A DNA stretch of 64,000 nt from Hormiphora californensis (taxonomy: Eukaryota > Ctenophora > Tentaculata > Cydippida > Pleurobrachiidae): assembly GCA_020137815.1 (NCBI GenBank), contig CM035359.1, forward strand, positions 1,040,886 through 1,104,885, in the 5' to 3' direction. Of this stretch, positions 25,065 through 37,500 are shown piece after piece. The position numbers and the translations under genes were made by a program. Each line of letters starts with the position of its first letter. Positions within the stretch are counted from its first letter, which is position 1. The notes under the pieces were generated by a model. That model did not search any database, was not told the DNA's origin, and worked only from the letters and a program-made list of their open reading frames with translations.

Positions 25065-26314
25065 GCGGGAAAAATAGGGTAGACCTGCTGCGGCTTCAGA
25101 AAATTGAGAAAAAGATAGCTATCTTTTTTTTCACTTTGAAAATAAGACGTTTTTTATTAAAAGATCCTTGATCAGTGAGATACGGTTGTCCCCCACCTAT
25201 TTTTTGACGTAGAATCGAATGCCGTTGAAGTCAAATCTCTAAAATGTTGGCAAAACGGAGAAAATCACGTTTTTAGGTGTTTTTTGGTGAAAAAAGCGTT
25301 CAAACTGGTAGTAGATGATAGGATAGAGTCCCAAAAATATCATAAATCGATTTTTTGGGTCTTTTTCGCCCTAGGAAAAGAGTTTCATGAAAATCTGGTA
25401 CAACGCCTATTCTCCGTTTGCTTTCAAAGAAGCTGAATATTGCTCTAATTTAGCCAATTTTGAAGAAAAGGCGTCCAAAATGATACCAGTTGACAGGATA
25501 GAGTCCCAAAAACGTGAAAATCATCAATTTTAGGCATTTTATACCCTAGAAACAAATGGACATGGTGGTCGAATGATATTTTTTATCTCGGTAGGCCTCT
25601 GAAGTATGTGGAAATAGCCACAATGTAGAGATTGTGGTAAATTAATGTGAATAAACGTTTACCAAACCCAGAAGAGTGGCTCTTGCATAATCCAGAAGCC
25701 CACTAAAGTGGGTTTGGTAAACGTTTATTCACATTAATTTACCACAATCTCTACATTGTGGCTATTTCCACATACTTCAGAGGCCTACCGAGATAAAAAA
25801 TATCATTCGACCACCATGTCCATTTGTTTCTAGGGTATAAAATGCCTAAAATTGATGATTTTCACGTTTTTGGGACTCTATCCTGTCAACTGGTATCATT
25901 TTGGACGCCTTTTCTTCAAAATTGGCTAAATTAGAGCAATATTCAGCTTCTTTGAAAGCAAACGGAGAATAGGCGTTGTACCAGATTTTCATGAAACTCT
26001 TTTCCTAGGGCGAAAAAGACCCAAAAAATCGATTTATGATATTTTTGGGACTCTATCCCATCATCTACTACCAGTTTGAACGCTTTTTTCACCAAAAAAC
26101 ACCTAAAAACGTGATTTTCTCCATTTTGCCAACATTTTAGAGATTTGACTTCAACGGCATTCGATTCTACGTCAAAAAATAGGTGGGGGACAACCGTATC
26201 TCACTGATCAAGGATCTTTTAATAAAAAACGTCTTATTTTCAAAGTGAAAAAAAAGATAGCTATCTTTTTCTCAATTTTCTGAAGCCGCAGCAGGTCTAC
26301 CCTATTTTTCCCGC
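25065..26314. repeat. 1.25-kb palindrome P5
   Basis: Arms of about 0.6 kb, starting GCGGGAAAAATAGGGTAGAC and ending with its complement, are nearly identical inverted copies meeting near 25690. No conserved ORF. It lies directly 3' of the LINE. Confidence 0.85.
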
Positions 26315-26499
26315 CAAAAAGGGCCACGAAACCCAAGGGGATGTCTTCCGAATTGCTGCCGGAGGTCGGGTGTGACATTGGGATCAGGTGGTCGACATTG
26401 CTCAGGACTTTTAGGGCTATCACCCTCGTCGTCTCTCATTCTACGGCACCTAGAGGCCAAGCCTCAATAAATAGTTTTACGTTGTAGTTGATGAAAGTT

Positions 26500-26970
26500 T
26501 GAAAGCAAAAAGGGGTCCTCATAATGAAAAAATAGTGAAAAAATTCACAGAAAAAAAGATGCCAACGCACTCTCTGATCTCTGCTCAAACCTCCAGGGAC
26601 GGCAGCGACGTTCAGGGGTGTGGGGTGAAACCCCACCAAGCAGAGTCCAGGGGATGCAAGCCACGGTTGTGGGTTGAGCCTTGAGACTTGAGGGAGCAGT
26701 TGGCCTACGCTGCAGTCCCTAATGGAAGAAGCCGTGGGTCTTAGAAGAGAAGTAAAGGGGTCTGCAGCGCATGCCAAAGGGAGCAGAGCCCCGAAAAATT
26801 TGAAACCCCTTTCTGTGAAAAACGAGAAAAAAATCCTGATCACAAGAAAAAAAAACATGAACTCGATCCACGTAAATCTTTACTGTAACGCGCGGAAAAA
26901 CTCTCTTTATGCTCTGCCGTGCGTTACAGGTGAGCGCGCGCGCGTTGCTGAATCTCAAAATAAAAAAGCC
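26500..26970 (+). repeat. Dispersed repeat family R1, copy 2
   Basis: Same orientation and order of matching blocks as 15400-16145, with internal insertions and deletions. Short frames here are not conserved between copies and are not supported as genes. Confidence 0.65.
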
Positions 26971-27036
26971 CAAAAAACAAAATCCCAAAAACTAAAAAAA
27001 CCCAAACTAAAGTGCGTTTCAAACGACTTGACCTGA

Positions 27037-28523
27037 CACGGTGTCCCTTAAGGAGGTGAAACCTCGACTAGATAAAGTTTTTTGGAGATCGGACCTAGGT
27101 TACGTATTTTTGACCGAGGAATCCGAAAAACATAAAATTAAAATCGAAAACGTAGCGGTTTTTGCGTAAAACGGCAAAAACTGTCATTTTTCAGCGATTT
27201 TCGACTTTTTACGCTTTCTAGAGATTTTAAAAATATTTCCTTACAAGATATGATCTTGTGCTTCTAGACTAATAAAATTCAATCGATTTGCTACAAATTG
27301 GTCCCGGGTTTGTGTGATTTGGTCAAAAGCTCTCTTTACTGTGGCCCATCAAAGATGGCCACTCTGCAAATACGTTTTTGGCTCCTGTGGCCGCAGATGT
27401 AAACCAAAAGAAGATTTATTATACCCTAAAATTTGCGTCCTCTGAAGGCGAACAACCTGGTTTTTACGAAATTTGATTTCATGCAGGCGTTCAAAAATTA
27501 CAGCCGAAAAACTGGTACAGTGGATTTCGGAAATACCCCTACTTCAACAAACCCTAATCCAGATAAGATTTCGAAAAATATACCTCTTCATACATGAAAA
27601 TGAAGCTCAGACAAATGCCAACGTGATGCAAAAAACGGGAAGTGTGTAACTTATTTCGTTTAGAAGCTATAGCGAAAATAAAAGTGCTTGTATTTGCCTT
27701 GAAAACACCCTCTAAAAACCATACTTTCAGACAATTTCTGACAATTTCAAACAAATTCTGTCCACAGGGGGCTAAGTTGGTGCACTGGAGGTGACATTTT
27801 ATTCGTATTGCATTTTTAGACAGATTTGCTATTTTTCAGGGCTTTTAGAGGATGTTTTCAAGGCAAATACAAGCACTTTTATTTTCGCTATAGCTTCTAA
27901 ACGAAATAAGTTACACACTTCCCGTTTTTTGCATCACGTTGGCATTTGTCTGAGCTTCATTTTCATTTATGAAGATGTATATTTTTCGAAATCTTATCTG
28001 GATTAGGGTTTGTTGAAGTAGGGGTATTTCCGAAATCCACTGTACCAGTTTTTCGGCTGTAATTTTTGAACGCCTGCATGAAATCAAATTTCGTAAAAAC
28101 CAGGTTGTTCGCCTTCAGAGGACGCAAATTTTGGTGTATAATAAATCTTCTTTTGGTTTACATCTGCGGCCACAGGAGCCAAAAACGTATTTGCAGAGTG
28201 GCCATCTTTGATGAGCCACAGTAAAGAGAGCTTTTGACCAAATCGCACAAACCCGGGACCAATTTGTAGCAAATCGATTGAATTTTATTAGTCTAGAAGC
28301 ACAAGATCATATCTTGTAAGGAAATATTTTTAAAATCTCTAGAAAGCGTAAAAAGTCGAAAATCGCTGAAAAATGACAGTTTTTGCCGTTTTACGCAAAA
28401 ACCGCTACGTTTTCGATTTTAATTTTATGTTTTTCGGATTCCTCGGTCAAAAATACGTAACCTAGGTCCGGTCTCCAAAAAACTTTATCTAGTCGAGGTT
28501 TCACCTCCTTAAGGGACACCGTG
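27037..28523. repeat. 1.5-kb palindrome P6
   Basis: Arms of roughly 0.7 kb (outer CACGGTGTCCCTTAAGGAGG and complement) meet near 27780. Arms differ by a few substitutions and small indels. It is followed by a separate perfect 32-bp palindrome at 28605-28636 (GCTTGAAACGGACTTT and its complement). Confidence 0.85.
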
Positions 28524-28835
28524 CTGAGATTCCTGGAAATTGAGGATTTCCCCTTTGTAAATACACGCGCAATGCGCCAAATTCCAAGAATTACGGGTCA
28601 ACTTGCTTGAAACGGACTTTAAAGTCCGTTTCAAGCGACTCTCACTCGGGTTTTGCGAAGCTTCCCACCGTCATTACTCCACCCCCTGATGAGACAAGGC
28701 TTGAAATTTTGTAGTTAAGTAGGAATACATCATTATATCGACATGATCAACCTAAAAAATTTGAAGTCTATCTCATCAGAGGGTCAAGGGTGGAGCAATG
28801 ACCGTGGGAAATTTCACAAAAAGGTTTGGGTTTTA

Positions 28836-28987
28836 CTTTAAAGTCTATTTTTTCTCAACTGTTCACTCCAAACTCCAATGTATAATTTTCTGGGGCCATA
28901 CCAGACGTTAACATGTGATAGGCAAGCAAAACAAATATATGCACACAAAAAGGAGGAGGTGAACAGTTGGAAAATAGGACTTTAAAG
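28836..28987. mobile_element. MITE immediately upstream of the HLCS gene
   Basis: Ends CTTTAAAGTCTATTTTTTCT and GGAAAATAGGACTTTAAAG are inverted. The interior shares ACGTTAACATGTGAT with the MITE at 10643-10797, so they are relatives. It ends 49 bp before the HLCS start codon and therefore forms part of that gene's 5' region. Confidence 0.65.
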
Positions 28988-29036
28988 GGGTCTCCCTTTT
29001 CTACTTACATTAAACATTTGGAAAGCAGGAGATAAA

Positions 29037-30455
29037 ATGTCAAAGCCTATGAATATCCTTGTTTATTGCTCCAAAAATCCGTCCAAATTCGAGCGTATCT
29101 CCAAAACCCTACGCTCAGCCATCGGACAATCCTCCTATACGGTCTACCAACTAGAGGAAACAGAACCATGGACAAAATACTGCTGCCTGTGTGTTATAGC
29201 CACCTTTCCAAACGATGTATCCCACCGAACTCTCACTCAGATAAGACAATTTGCTCGGTCAGGGGGCAATGTTTTGAGTATCGGAGGATATTTCTCATCT
29301 TTACTGCCCCTTTCGTCATACCAGGAACCGCCTGGACCTTGTCTGGATGAGCTGTGTTTTGAGGCTGGTCAAGATTCACTGGGACAGGGAAATGGACGAA
29401 ACATCTTACTAATTCCACCGGTTACAGGAAACAATCAGACGACGCTGGAAAAGGCACTCAATCACTTTGGTATATCATGCAACGACCTAAACGCTGTTGT
29501 TTATACACCACTACGGGTTTACGGTCGTTCGTCTCAAGTGTTAAATTGGTATTTTGATCAGTTAAAATCAAGTGGGTGTATCCAAAAGGAGGAAAACCTT
29601 GTTTTCTCATTGTCCGATCTGGACCTACCGGTGGTAAAGGGAGAGTTGAACTCTAATTTCGAGTTTCTCAACCACACCGGTCCTGATTTTCCTCAGTTGT
29701 TCATTCACAGTGAGACGGTGACATCAACGCAGGATATCCTGTGGAACTCCCCCGTTCTTACAACCCCTCTTACCTCTCTGGGTGTGTTGGCGGATGTTCA
29801 AGTTTCGGGCCGAGGTCGTGGGAAAAACCAGTGGATTTCTCCCAAAGGGTCGATGTGCTATTCCCTCTATTTCACCCTCCCCTCAGCGTGTACCCTATCT
29901 GGCAAGCTTCCCTTCGTACAATACCTAGTTGCACTCTCCACAGTTAATGCTATCGATAAGCTGCTGAAGAAAAACGTGAATATACGAATAAAATGGCCCA
30001 ACGATATATACACGGCAGATGGAGTTAAAATTGGCGGAGTTTTGGTAAATTGTAGCAGTCAGGGCTCCGATATTAGCCTGTGTGTGGGTGTGGGTATAAA
30101 CGTTAACAATGCCAGCCCAACTCTATCCCTCTCCTCTCTTAGTGGTGTGACTGGAATTTCTACCGCCGCCCTGGCCGGAACAATAACATCGGGAATCGCA
30201 GAGGAGATTTCACAATTCAACACCCACGGTCACGGCCAGTTTGTGGCCCGATTTCGGGAGCGCTGGCTACACCAGGATAAAATTGTGAGCGTGTGTGTCG
30301 GCAGTGTTAACTGTACCGCAAGGATAACGAGTATTGATGATAACGGTTATCTTAGCGTGGTTGATGTTAACAGTGGGAAAGTGTTTAGTGTCCAGCCCGA
30401 TGGTAACAGTTTTGATATGATGGAAAATCTGATTGCTGTGAAAAGTTCAGTTTGA
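29037..30455 (+). CDS. HLCS: Biotin-protein ligase (holocarboxylase synthetase), single exon
   Basis: 472 residues, uninterrupted from ATG 29037 to stop. The enzyme makes biotinyl-5'-AMP and attaches biotin to a lysine of carboxylases. The catalytic half shows SGRGRGKNQW (about residue 258, the biotinyl-AMP loop), KWPNDIY (about 318) and KIGGVLVN (about 330), followed by the C-terminal SH3-like BPL cap region. The first 200 residues resemble the glutamine-amidotransferase-like N-terminal domain of eukaryotic biotin-protein ligases. It is shorter than human HLCS (726 residues), mainly at the N-terminus. Intronless, while its neighbours have many introns; it could be an old retrocopy or may have lost introns. 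No poly-A tract was noticed. EMC2 follows 311 bp downstream on the same strand. Confidence 0.9.
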   Translation: MSKPMNILVYCSKNPSKFERISKTLRSAIGQSSYTVYQLEETEPWTKYCCLCVIATFPNDVSHRTLTQIRQFARSGGNVLSIGGYFSSLLPLSSYQEPPGPCLDELCFEAGQDSLGQGNGRNILLIPPVTGNNQTTLEKALNHFGISCNDLNAVVYTPLRVYGRSSQVLNWYFDQLKSSGCIQKEENLVFSLSDLDLPVVKGELNSNFEFLNHTGPDFPQLFIHSETVTSTQDILWNSPVLTTPLTSLGVLADVQVSGRGRGKNQWISPKGSMCYSLYFTLPSACTLSGKLPFVQYLVALSTVNAIDKLLKKNVNIRIKWPNDIYTADGVKIGGVLVNCSSQGSDISLCVGVGINVNNASPTLSLSSLSGVTGISTAALAGTITSGIAEEISQFNTHGHGQFVARFRERWLHQDKIVSVCVGSVNCTARITSIDDNGYLSVVDVNSGKVFSVQPDGNSFDMMENLIAVKSSV

Positions 30456-30766
30456 GAGGATAACTTGCAACCTATTTTACGGGGGGAGGCGTAAAGTTTA
30501 TTTGGAAAAATTATTTTTGGTGATTTTTTAAGTTTTCTTAGTGTGTTCTGATCTTGTTGTTTTTTATCAAGTTTAATGTTGTGACTCTTGCTCTTGATCT
30601 TTTCTTTAAAACAATGCAACAGCTGTTTGTATGTAAAGTATCTCTGCCCATCGATGTCTCACTCTCTCCCATTATAACTCCCAAAATAACTCCCAAAATA
30701 CCCCCTTATTTGTTAATCCCCCAGGCCCCAACTCCCGATATATTATAAAACGTATTAATTTAGGAG
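30456..30766 (+). other. HLCS-EMC2 intergenic spacer
   Basis: 311 bp between the HLCS stop and the EMC2 start codon, same strand. It holds the HLCS 3' region and the presumed EMC2 promoter. No motif is defined. An in-frame TAG directly precedes the EMC2 ATG. Confidence 0.5.
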
Positions 30767-31492
30767 ATGCTCCGTGATCCCGAGACAGTCCACCCGGTCA
30801 ACGAAAATAAAACTTGGCCTGAAATCAGGGACAAGCTCCGAGAGGTAATATATCGTCTTTCTATCCCCGCACAAATCACGCCAAAATAAGATTCACTACT
30901 AATACTCTGTAGTTCTTGCTGTTTTATTTTGGTTGATTTTTATTTTCTTGGACCTTGGTTAATATAATTTTTTTCGAAATTAATGGAAATGTTTCAGTGG
31001 CGAAAGGACCATGTGAGATGCAGTGACAAGATTGTTGAACTTGGGGAGTACGCCCTCGCACACTACTCCTCTCATCTAGGAAACGAGAAGTGGGCTGTTT
31101 ACGAGCAGGTACTCGTTGATTTTACAGTGCAGGAACCGACCGAAACAAGTAAACAACCAATCAGAACTCGTTATTTAGGTCACGTGACTGGTTATCAGCC
31201 AATCAGAGATCAGTATTTCAAGATTCGGTCGGTTCCTGTTACAGTGTCTGGTGGTTTAATTGATTTCTCAGGGGAAAAGGGTTTTGCAATTTCAATCATG
31301 CAATTTCCAGTTTACCAACTACAAGTTTTATCTTTACGCCTGTTTCCCAATTCCCGTTGCCATTCTATCATCACGTGTGCCTTCACCATATATACCACCC
31401 ATATACCTACAGCTCGCCAACCGACCCATAGAATATATATGGGACACCCTCTTTAAATACACTCTCTTGTATATATGGTGTCACGTGATGCC

Positions 31493-31524
<32 letters not shown>

Positions 31525-34500
31525 TAAGTTTTTGTATACCGCCCAGGCAAAACAGGGCCAGCAAACTGAATTTTGACTGACACTGCTCAGCGTCAGAGCG
31601 GTATACCTAAATTATAACACCTTCCTTACTTATGACACACACTATTAAAATCTGGATTTAAACACACCATAGATAGACTTTTATTGATGAAAATACGGGC
31701 CTCATAAAATACGAACCAACTTAGATAAGCATAAAAATGCTCTCACACTGAATAAGCTAAATTACAAAGTCAGCAGCTCTCATGCTACTCAAAGACAGCA
31801 GCTCTCAAAGCTAGTAAAAAGTCAGCAGCTATTACTGCAAGCCCGGTAAATGTAATGAGGAATAACACTGTCTAAATAAACGTCTGCCCAAGGGGAACAC
31901 TAAACCCAGACCAGAACAGAACCAGTGACCCAAAGACGAGATGACTCAGGTGCTACTGCTCTCTGGATCAACGAAAGCTTCCTTAAATAGCCGGGTCTTA
32001 AGCCTTGTCTTGAAGAGTTCAACAGGGTGAACAGACCTTAACTCCAATGGCAGGGAGTTCCACACTTCCGGCAGGAATACAGAGATCCTCCTCCTTCTTA
32101 ACTTAGAATTCGCATTTACACTTGAGAGCTTTGGATATTTCAACCTGAAGAAATCTGGAACTGAGGTAGATCGGGTAGGTTTTACAGGTTCAGGATTGTC
32201 ATCACGAGGGACCAGGTCCATCAGATACTTGGGTGCAGTGCCTCGTACAATCTTGTACGCCAAAAGACATGCCTTGAAAGTCAGCCTCTGCTCAATAGGT
32301 AGAATGTGTGCCTCCTTGTAGTATTCTGTGTAGTCATCCTGATGTCCCTTTAGATTGAAAATGAAACGCACACAAGAATTCAGGGTCTTCTGAAGATACC
32401 TCAATATCCTCTTAGGTAGTCCATAGTAAAGGATGTTGCAGTAATCAATCCGGGAAATGACCAGTTGCTTGACCAACATAATCTTGGTATCTTTGTCAAG
32501 ACACTTGTTGACCTGCCACAAGTTCTTGAGCATAAGGCCACACTGTTTCTTAACATTGAATATCTGTCTCTCAAGAGTCAACTGATGGTCCATGAGAACA
32601 CCAAGGGTCTTTCCTGTCGTCCCCTTACATTCCATAGGCCTGACCACCGAACCTCCAAACTGGATCTCTGGATCAAATGCCATCTTTTCCAAGGAGCTTG
32701 TCTTTCCCAACAGTAGAAACTCCGTCTTGTCCTCATTACACTTAAGTCCATGGTTAACCATCCATGTTTTGACATTCTTGAGACAATCCTCTAGGGTCTT
32801 TTTACTGGAACTCCACCCCTCTGCATCACTCGGAACCAGTCCAAAGTATATCTGAGAGTCATCTGCATACAGTTTGATCTTTAGGCCATAGGGACGAACA
32901 ATATCCTGAAGTTCCTCAATGTACAGCAAGAATAAAACAGGTCCAAGAAGGGACCCCTGTGGGACTCCACAGATTAGTGCAATCCCAGTGCCCCGATATT
33001 GCAAACCCGTGTAATTTTTTGAGCAAATATTTGCAGCCTGACTGATTTTTTGCAGCCTAAATAAAATAACCTCGACTGATATTGCAGCCCGGGCTGCAGA
33101 AAATATAAATATGAAATATAAGCTTCCCCGAATCACATGTGTTTAATATCCCGTATTGGCTAACAGTGCTAATAAGGCGTCCCAGAATGGTGTCACATAT
33201 CCATCCCCCTCATTAGAGTATGAAATACATTATATGTATTTCGGTGTCGAGATTCTTGCAGCCCGGCTGCAGAAAATTTCGAGGAAATTTTCCCATTCTG
33301 GGCTGCATGATGATTTTGCTAATAAGGCGTCCCCTGTCAGGCCAATGCTCTAACAGGGCGTCTCAGAATGGTGTCACATATCCATCCCCCTCATTAGAGT
33401 GTGAAATACATATGTATTTCGGTGTCGAGATTCTTGCAGCCCGGCTGCAGAAAATTTTGAGGAAATTTTCCCATTCTGGGCTGCACGATGATTTTTCCCC
33501 GAAAATGGTACTTTTTTCTCTATTGGCCCAACTTCTACGATGCTGACGTACGTCGCGAGGTCGAGGCTGTCGTAGCAGCCGAGACCGAGCAAAAATTTGC
33601 AGCCTAGCGAAAAGAATCTTGCAGCCTAGCTGAAGGCTTAGAAAAATATTTTTTTAGATTTCCGAAATTCGGGGCACTGGGAGTGCAATCGCCGCCGAGA
33701 GTTCCCCACGAACATTCACTTTAAAAGTCCTTTTGCTAAGGTAGCTTCTAAACCATTCAAGCGCAGATCCTCTTACCCCAAACCTTGCCTCCAAAATTCC
33801 AATCAGCTTCGAATGATCCACAGTATCGAAAGCCGCACTCATGTCAAGCAGCAGAAGGGCCGATACTTTGCCAGAATCCAAATCCTTCAACAGGTCATCA
33901 AACATTCCAGCAAGCAGTGTTTCACAACTATGCCCCGCCCTATACCCAGATTGGTCTGCATTGAGTAGGTCGTTCATCCATAGGTATGAGTTTAACTGAT
34001 TGAGCACAACTTTCTCCAGTACCTTCGATACAAACGATATGTTAGAAACCGGCCTGTAGTTCGAAAATAAATCCGTGTCCCCATTGGGGTTCTTTATCGT
34101 TGGCATCACCAATGCTTTCTGCATAATATCTGGAACAGTAGATCGTAGAAGGGATTTGTTGATAATGTTCGTCAGGATCGGCGCTAGTTCCTCAAGGCAG
34201 TCTTTCACCAACCAGGTCGGAATAGGGTCCAGATCACAAGACTTCGATGACATTTCCTTGACAACCCGAACTAATTCATTAACTCTGATTTCCTCAAACT
34301 TGGTTAGAGTACATGTAGGCGCAGGCAGAGAATCCACAGTGAGCTCCTCAGAACCTTCCTCTTGCTCATCCCGAACCGCTGTCCGAATCTTCTCAATCTT
34401 CCCACTGAAGAACTCTGCAAAATCCCCTGCCAACTTTCCGTCTGACACTCCTCCTGGCAGAACAGTTTCCGACTTTCCAATTAGACGACCTAGCCTCTTC

Positions 34501-37500
34501 TGCAGCGCTGCAGGATCATCTTTAACCTCCTCAAGCTGCTTCCGGGAAAATTCCATCCTCGCCTGCTTATCAATCTTTTCAAAACGCCTCTGTAGTTCCT
34601 TGTACTGTATCTTGTTGAGTCCTGTCTTGTTAGATTCCCAAGCCCTTTCTGCTCTCCTCCTCTCCCTTAGTGCCTCCCGAACATCTTGTCTCTCCCTCCA
34701 CAACTTAACACTCTTTACTTCCTTCCTTCTCTTCATCGGTACCAGTTTCCTCACCACCTCCTCTAACGCACTATCATAGATCCTCAAAGCCTCCTCTGCA
34801 GTACACCCATCTGGAACCCGAAGACAAACTTCCTGGAGAGCACGTCTGAATTCCTCTGGATCAACCGAATTAAAATCTCTGTAGCTGTACATCTTCCTCC
34901 ACGTCCTATAATCATCTCCAGGGGTAGAGAGCTTTAGGTCCACTGTAGCCAAGAAATGGTCTGACAACGTCCCATCCGGAAAGACTTGCACGTTTTCCAG
35001 TTTAGTAAGAAAATCACGCTGACAGATCATCAGATCCAGAGTTCCTCCCCTCACATGAGTCGGAACTGATGGTACATTCTGCACAAAGTCAAATGAGTCC
35101 AAAAGGTGAAGAAGCTTCCTCGCATAAAAGTTGCCTGAGTCTTGAACCTGGAAATTGAAGTCTCCCATGATCATCGGATTTCCTGTTTTCATGAGAAGGT
35201 TCGATATATATCCATTAAACTCTTCCAGAAAATTTGCCTCTGTATACCGAGCCTTTCCATTGTAGGGGGGTCTGTATATATTACAGAGCCTCACAAGATC
35301 ATCATCTCCTCCAATAAGGACTTCCTGGACCTGAAAGGTCTTGAACTTGTCTTTAACAGGTGCTCGTTTGACCACTACTCCGTCCCTATAGAAAACGCCA
35401 ATGCCACCACCAGCTCTCTCACTCCTTGGACTAGAGAATACCTGCCATCCATTATCCTGTATTTCCCTGATCTTCGCTGTATCCGTAGCTTTTAGATAAG
35501 TCTCCTGTACTAAGCACACGTCACATTCCTTATCCTCTAGATGAGTCAGAATTCCTCCCGTCTTGTTCATTATAGAATGGACATTGAGCGTCCCGATCCT
35601 CCAAGTCGTTTTATCCTCAGCTCTTCCATTGCCCTCGTCCGGTAGACATTTTTTGTCTCCTTACTCACGCCAGCAGTCCTATCCATCAGCTTTCCTCGTT
35701 CATTGATGTAAAAAGGACATAAGGTACTCGATGCAAGATGCGTCTTTGAATGCCTCCTATCCTCTCTGCTTCCACTGCCATGACAATTGATACACCTCAG
35801 TTTGGCTACATCATTCTTCCTCTTTTCTTGACACTGTCTCGTCTCATGCTCACCAGCACAGAACGCACAAACTGCCGGACTGTCCTTCTTGGAACACCTC
35901 ATAGAACCAGCCACGTGACCAAACTCCTGACAATGGAAACACTGCACCACATGAAACCGATCCCTAACTGAATGTTGCCTCAGCTTCAGGAAAATCTTGT
36001 CCTTATTAGATGAAATAATCCTCCGAATACTTGGGGAGACTTGGATTACAGCAAAACTACCATTCCTGTTGATATGGATAACCTTGATATTTCCACCCTG
36101 TCCATGGGCCTTCTTTATATCCTGATTCTTGTCACTCAGGATTTCCGAAATCAGTTTCTCCTCATCAAGTAAGTCTGCATCCAAATCATTCACCGCAATT
36201 CTTGGGTCAAGCATCGCTTTCCTCTCTGTAACCGTCTGGATCTCCTGTCCCAAAGCCGGTGAAAGAACCGCACCAGCTGCCTTGAGTTGATCATCTGTCT
36301 CGAAAGAAAGTCGGACAGAGCCCTTATTAACAAATGTATTGAGTACAGGGACCCCCTTGAGCGCAGATTCCACCTTTGGCTTCACAAACTCAGCCCACTG
36401 CTTCTTCGGACATACCGGAGCCGCAGAATCATCTTCATCCACTTCAAGCTTAATATCCACATAATGCTTCATCGGTAACACCGGTTCTGGTTGATCCTCA
36501 ATTCCACTGTTCCCATCCTCTTTCTTATCCAGTATTTTCGATACTTGATCATCAACTCTCCTCTCAATGGTCGCTAGAAGATCAGTCTTCAGGCTTTCAA
36601 AACTTTCCTTCAATACCTCCAGGGAACCTGCATCCATCGTTGAGCTAGTGCCGCTTTCAAACCGGGTTCTGGAGCTGCTGGGTATCAATGCATAAGCTGA
36701 CACTAGAAGACCCCATACCTGCTCTCTGGTTGGGCCACTTGGACTGTTAGGAGGAGGAGTAATATCCCCCTCAAGCAGACGATTCAGAACAGAGCTACCC
36801 TTACACTTAGAATTAAATACCATACTCTCAAGAGCTCTATCAAACTCCTCTCTATTCGTAATACCATGAAAATTGTTCATCCTAAAACACCTGGCTCACA
36901 CTCCTGGACAGAGATAAATCCCAACTCAAAACACTCACAGTACGTTCTTAATAAGCCCACAGAGATTCACGTAACTATAAGATATCGAAGATTGGAAAAT
37001 AACCTCTAACACGGATCAATCGATTATAAGTGGAACACTCAAATTAATTTGTTTAAAGTAGTGTTGAAAAGTTTGAAATTAATGGTATATAATTTCCCAC
37101 CCTCAGTTGTGCGTGGCAGCACTTGATTTGTGTCCCGGGAAGATGAAGGTGGTTAACAGGTGCATCCAGAAGTTAGCGGAACAGTTCCCATCCTCCCTGC
37201 GAGTCAGCATGTTAGAGGGACTGAAATCTGAGTACCTGAAAAAATGGGATGAAGCTCTTGAGATGTAGGTCTATACTTTTTTTACTTTCCGAACAGCTAT
37301 GTCACAAGCACATTTGCTATTCGGGCGAATTTTATTGAGACAAAACTGCGAGTAGAATAAATTCCTAAACCATGTGTAAAATATGTTCCTAACTTTATAA
37401 ATCGTCCTGGCTGTGAGTTTTTACATCTTTCCAGGTACAACAGCATGATTGAATATGAGCCCACCTTTCCTGCACCCTACAAACGGAAGGTCTCAATTTA

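Larger units (their letters stand above)
31497..36990 (-). mobile_element. Near full-length LINE, antisense in EMC2 intron 2, interrupted by a hAT-like element
   Basis: Reading the minus strand: a short 5' region (about 36881-36990), ORF1, ORF2, a 3' region and a 3' tail of short (TTA)n repeats at about 31497-31522. Order and content (CCHC ORF1; endonuclease plus reverse transcriptase ORF2) are those of Jockey/CR1-L2-type LINEs. ORF2 is split by a 698-bp insertion at 32984-33681. Target duplications were not determined, so the 5' end is approximate. Confidence 0.85.

Noticed and set aside
27554-28006. Paired frames of about 66-71 codons on opposite strands
   Set aside because: They are the two arms of palindrome P6; no conserved domain.
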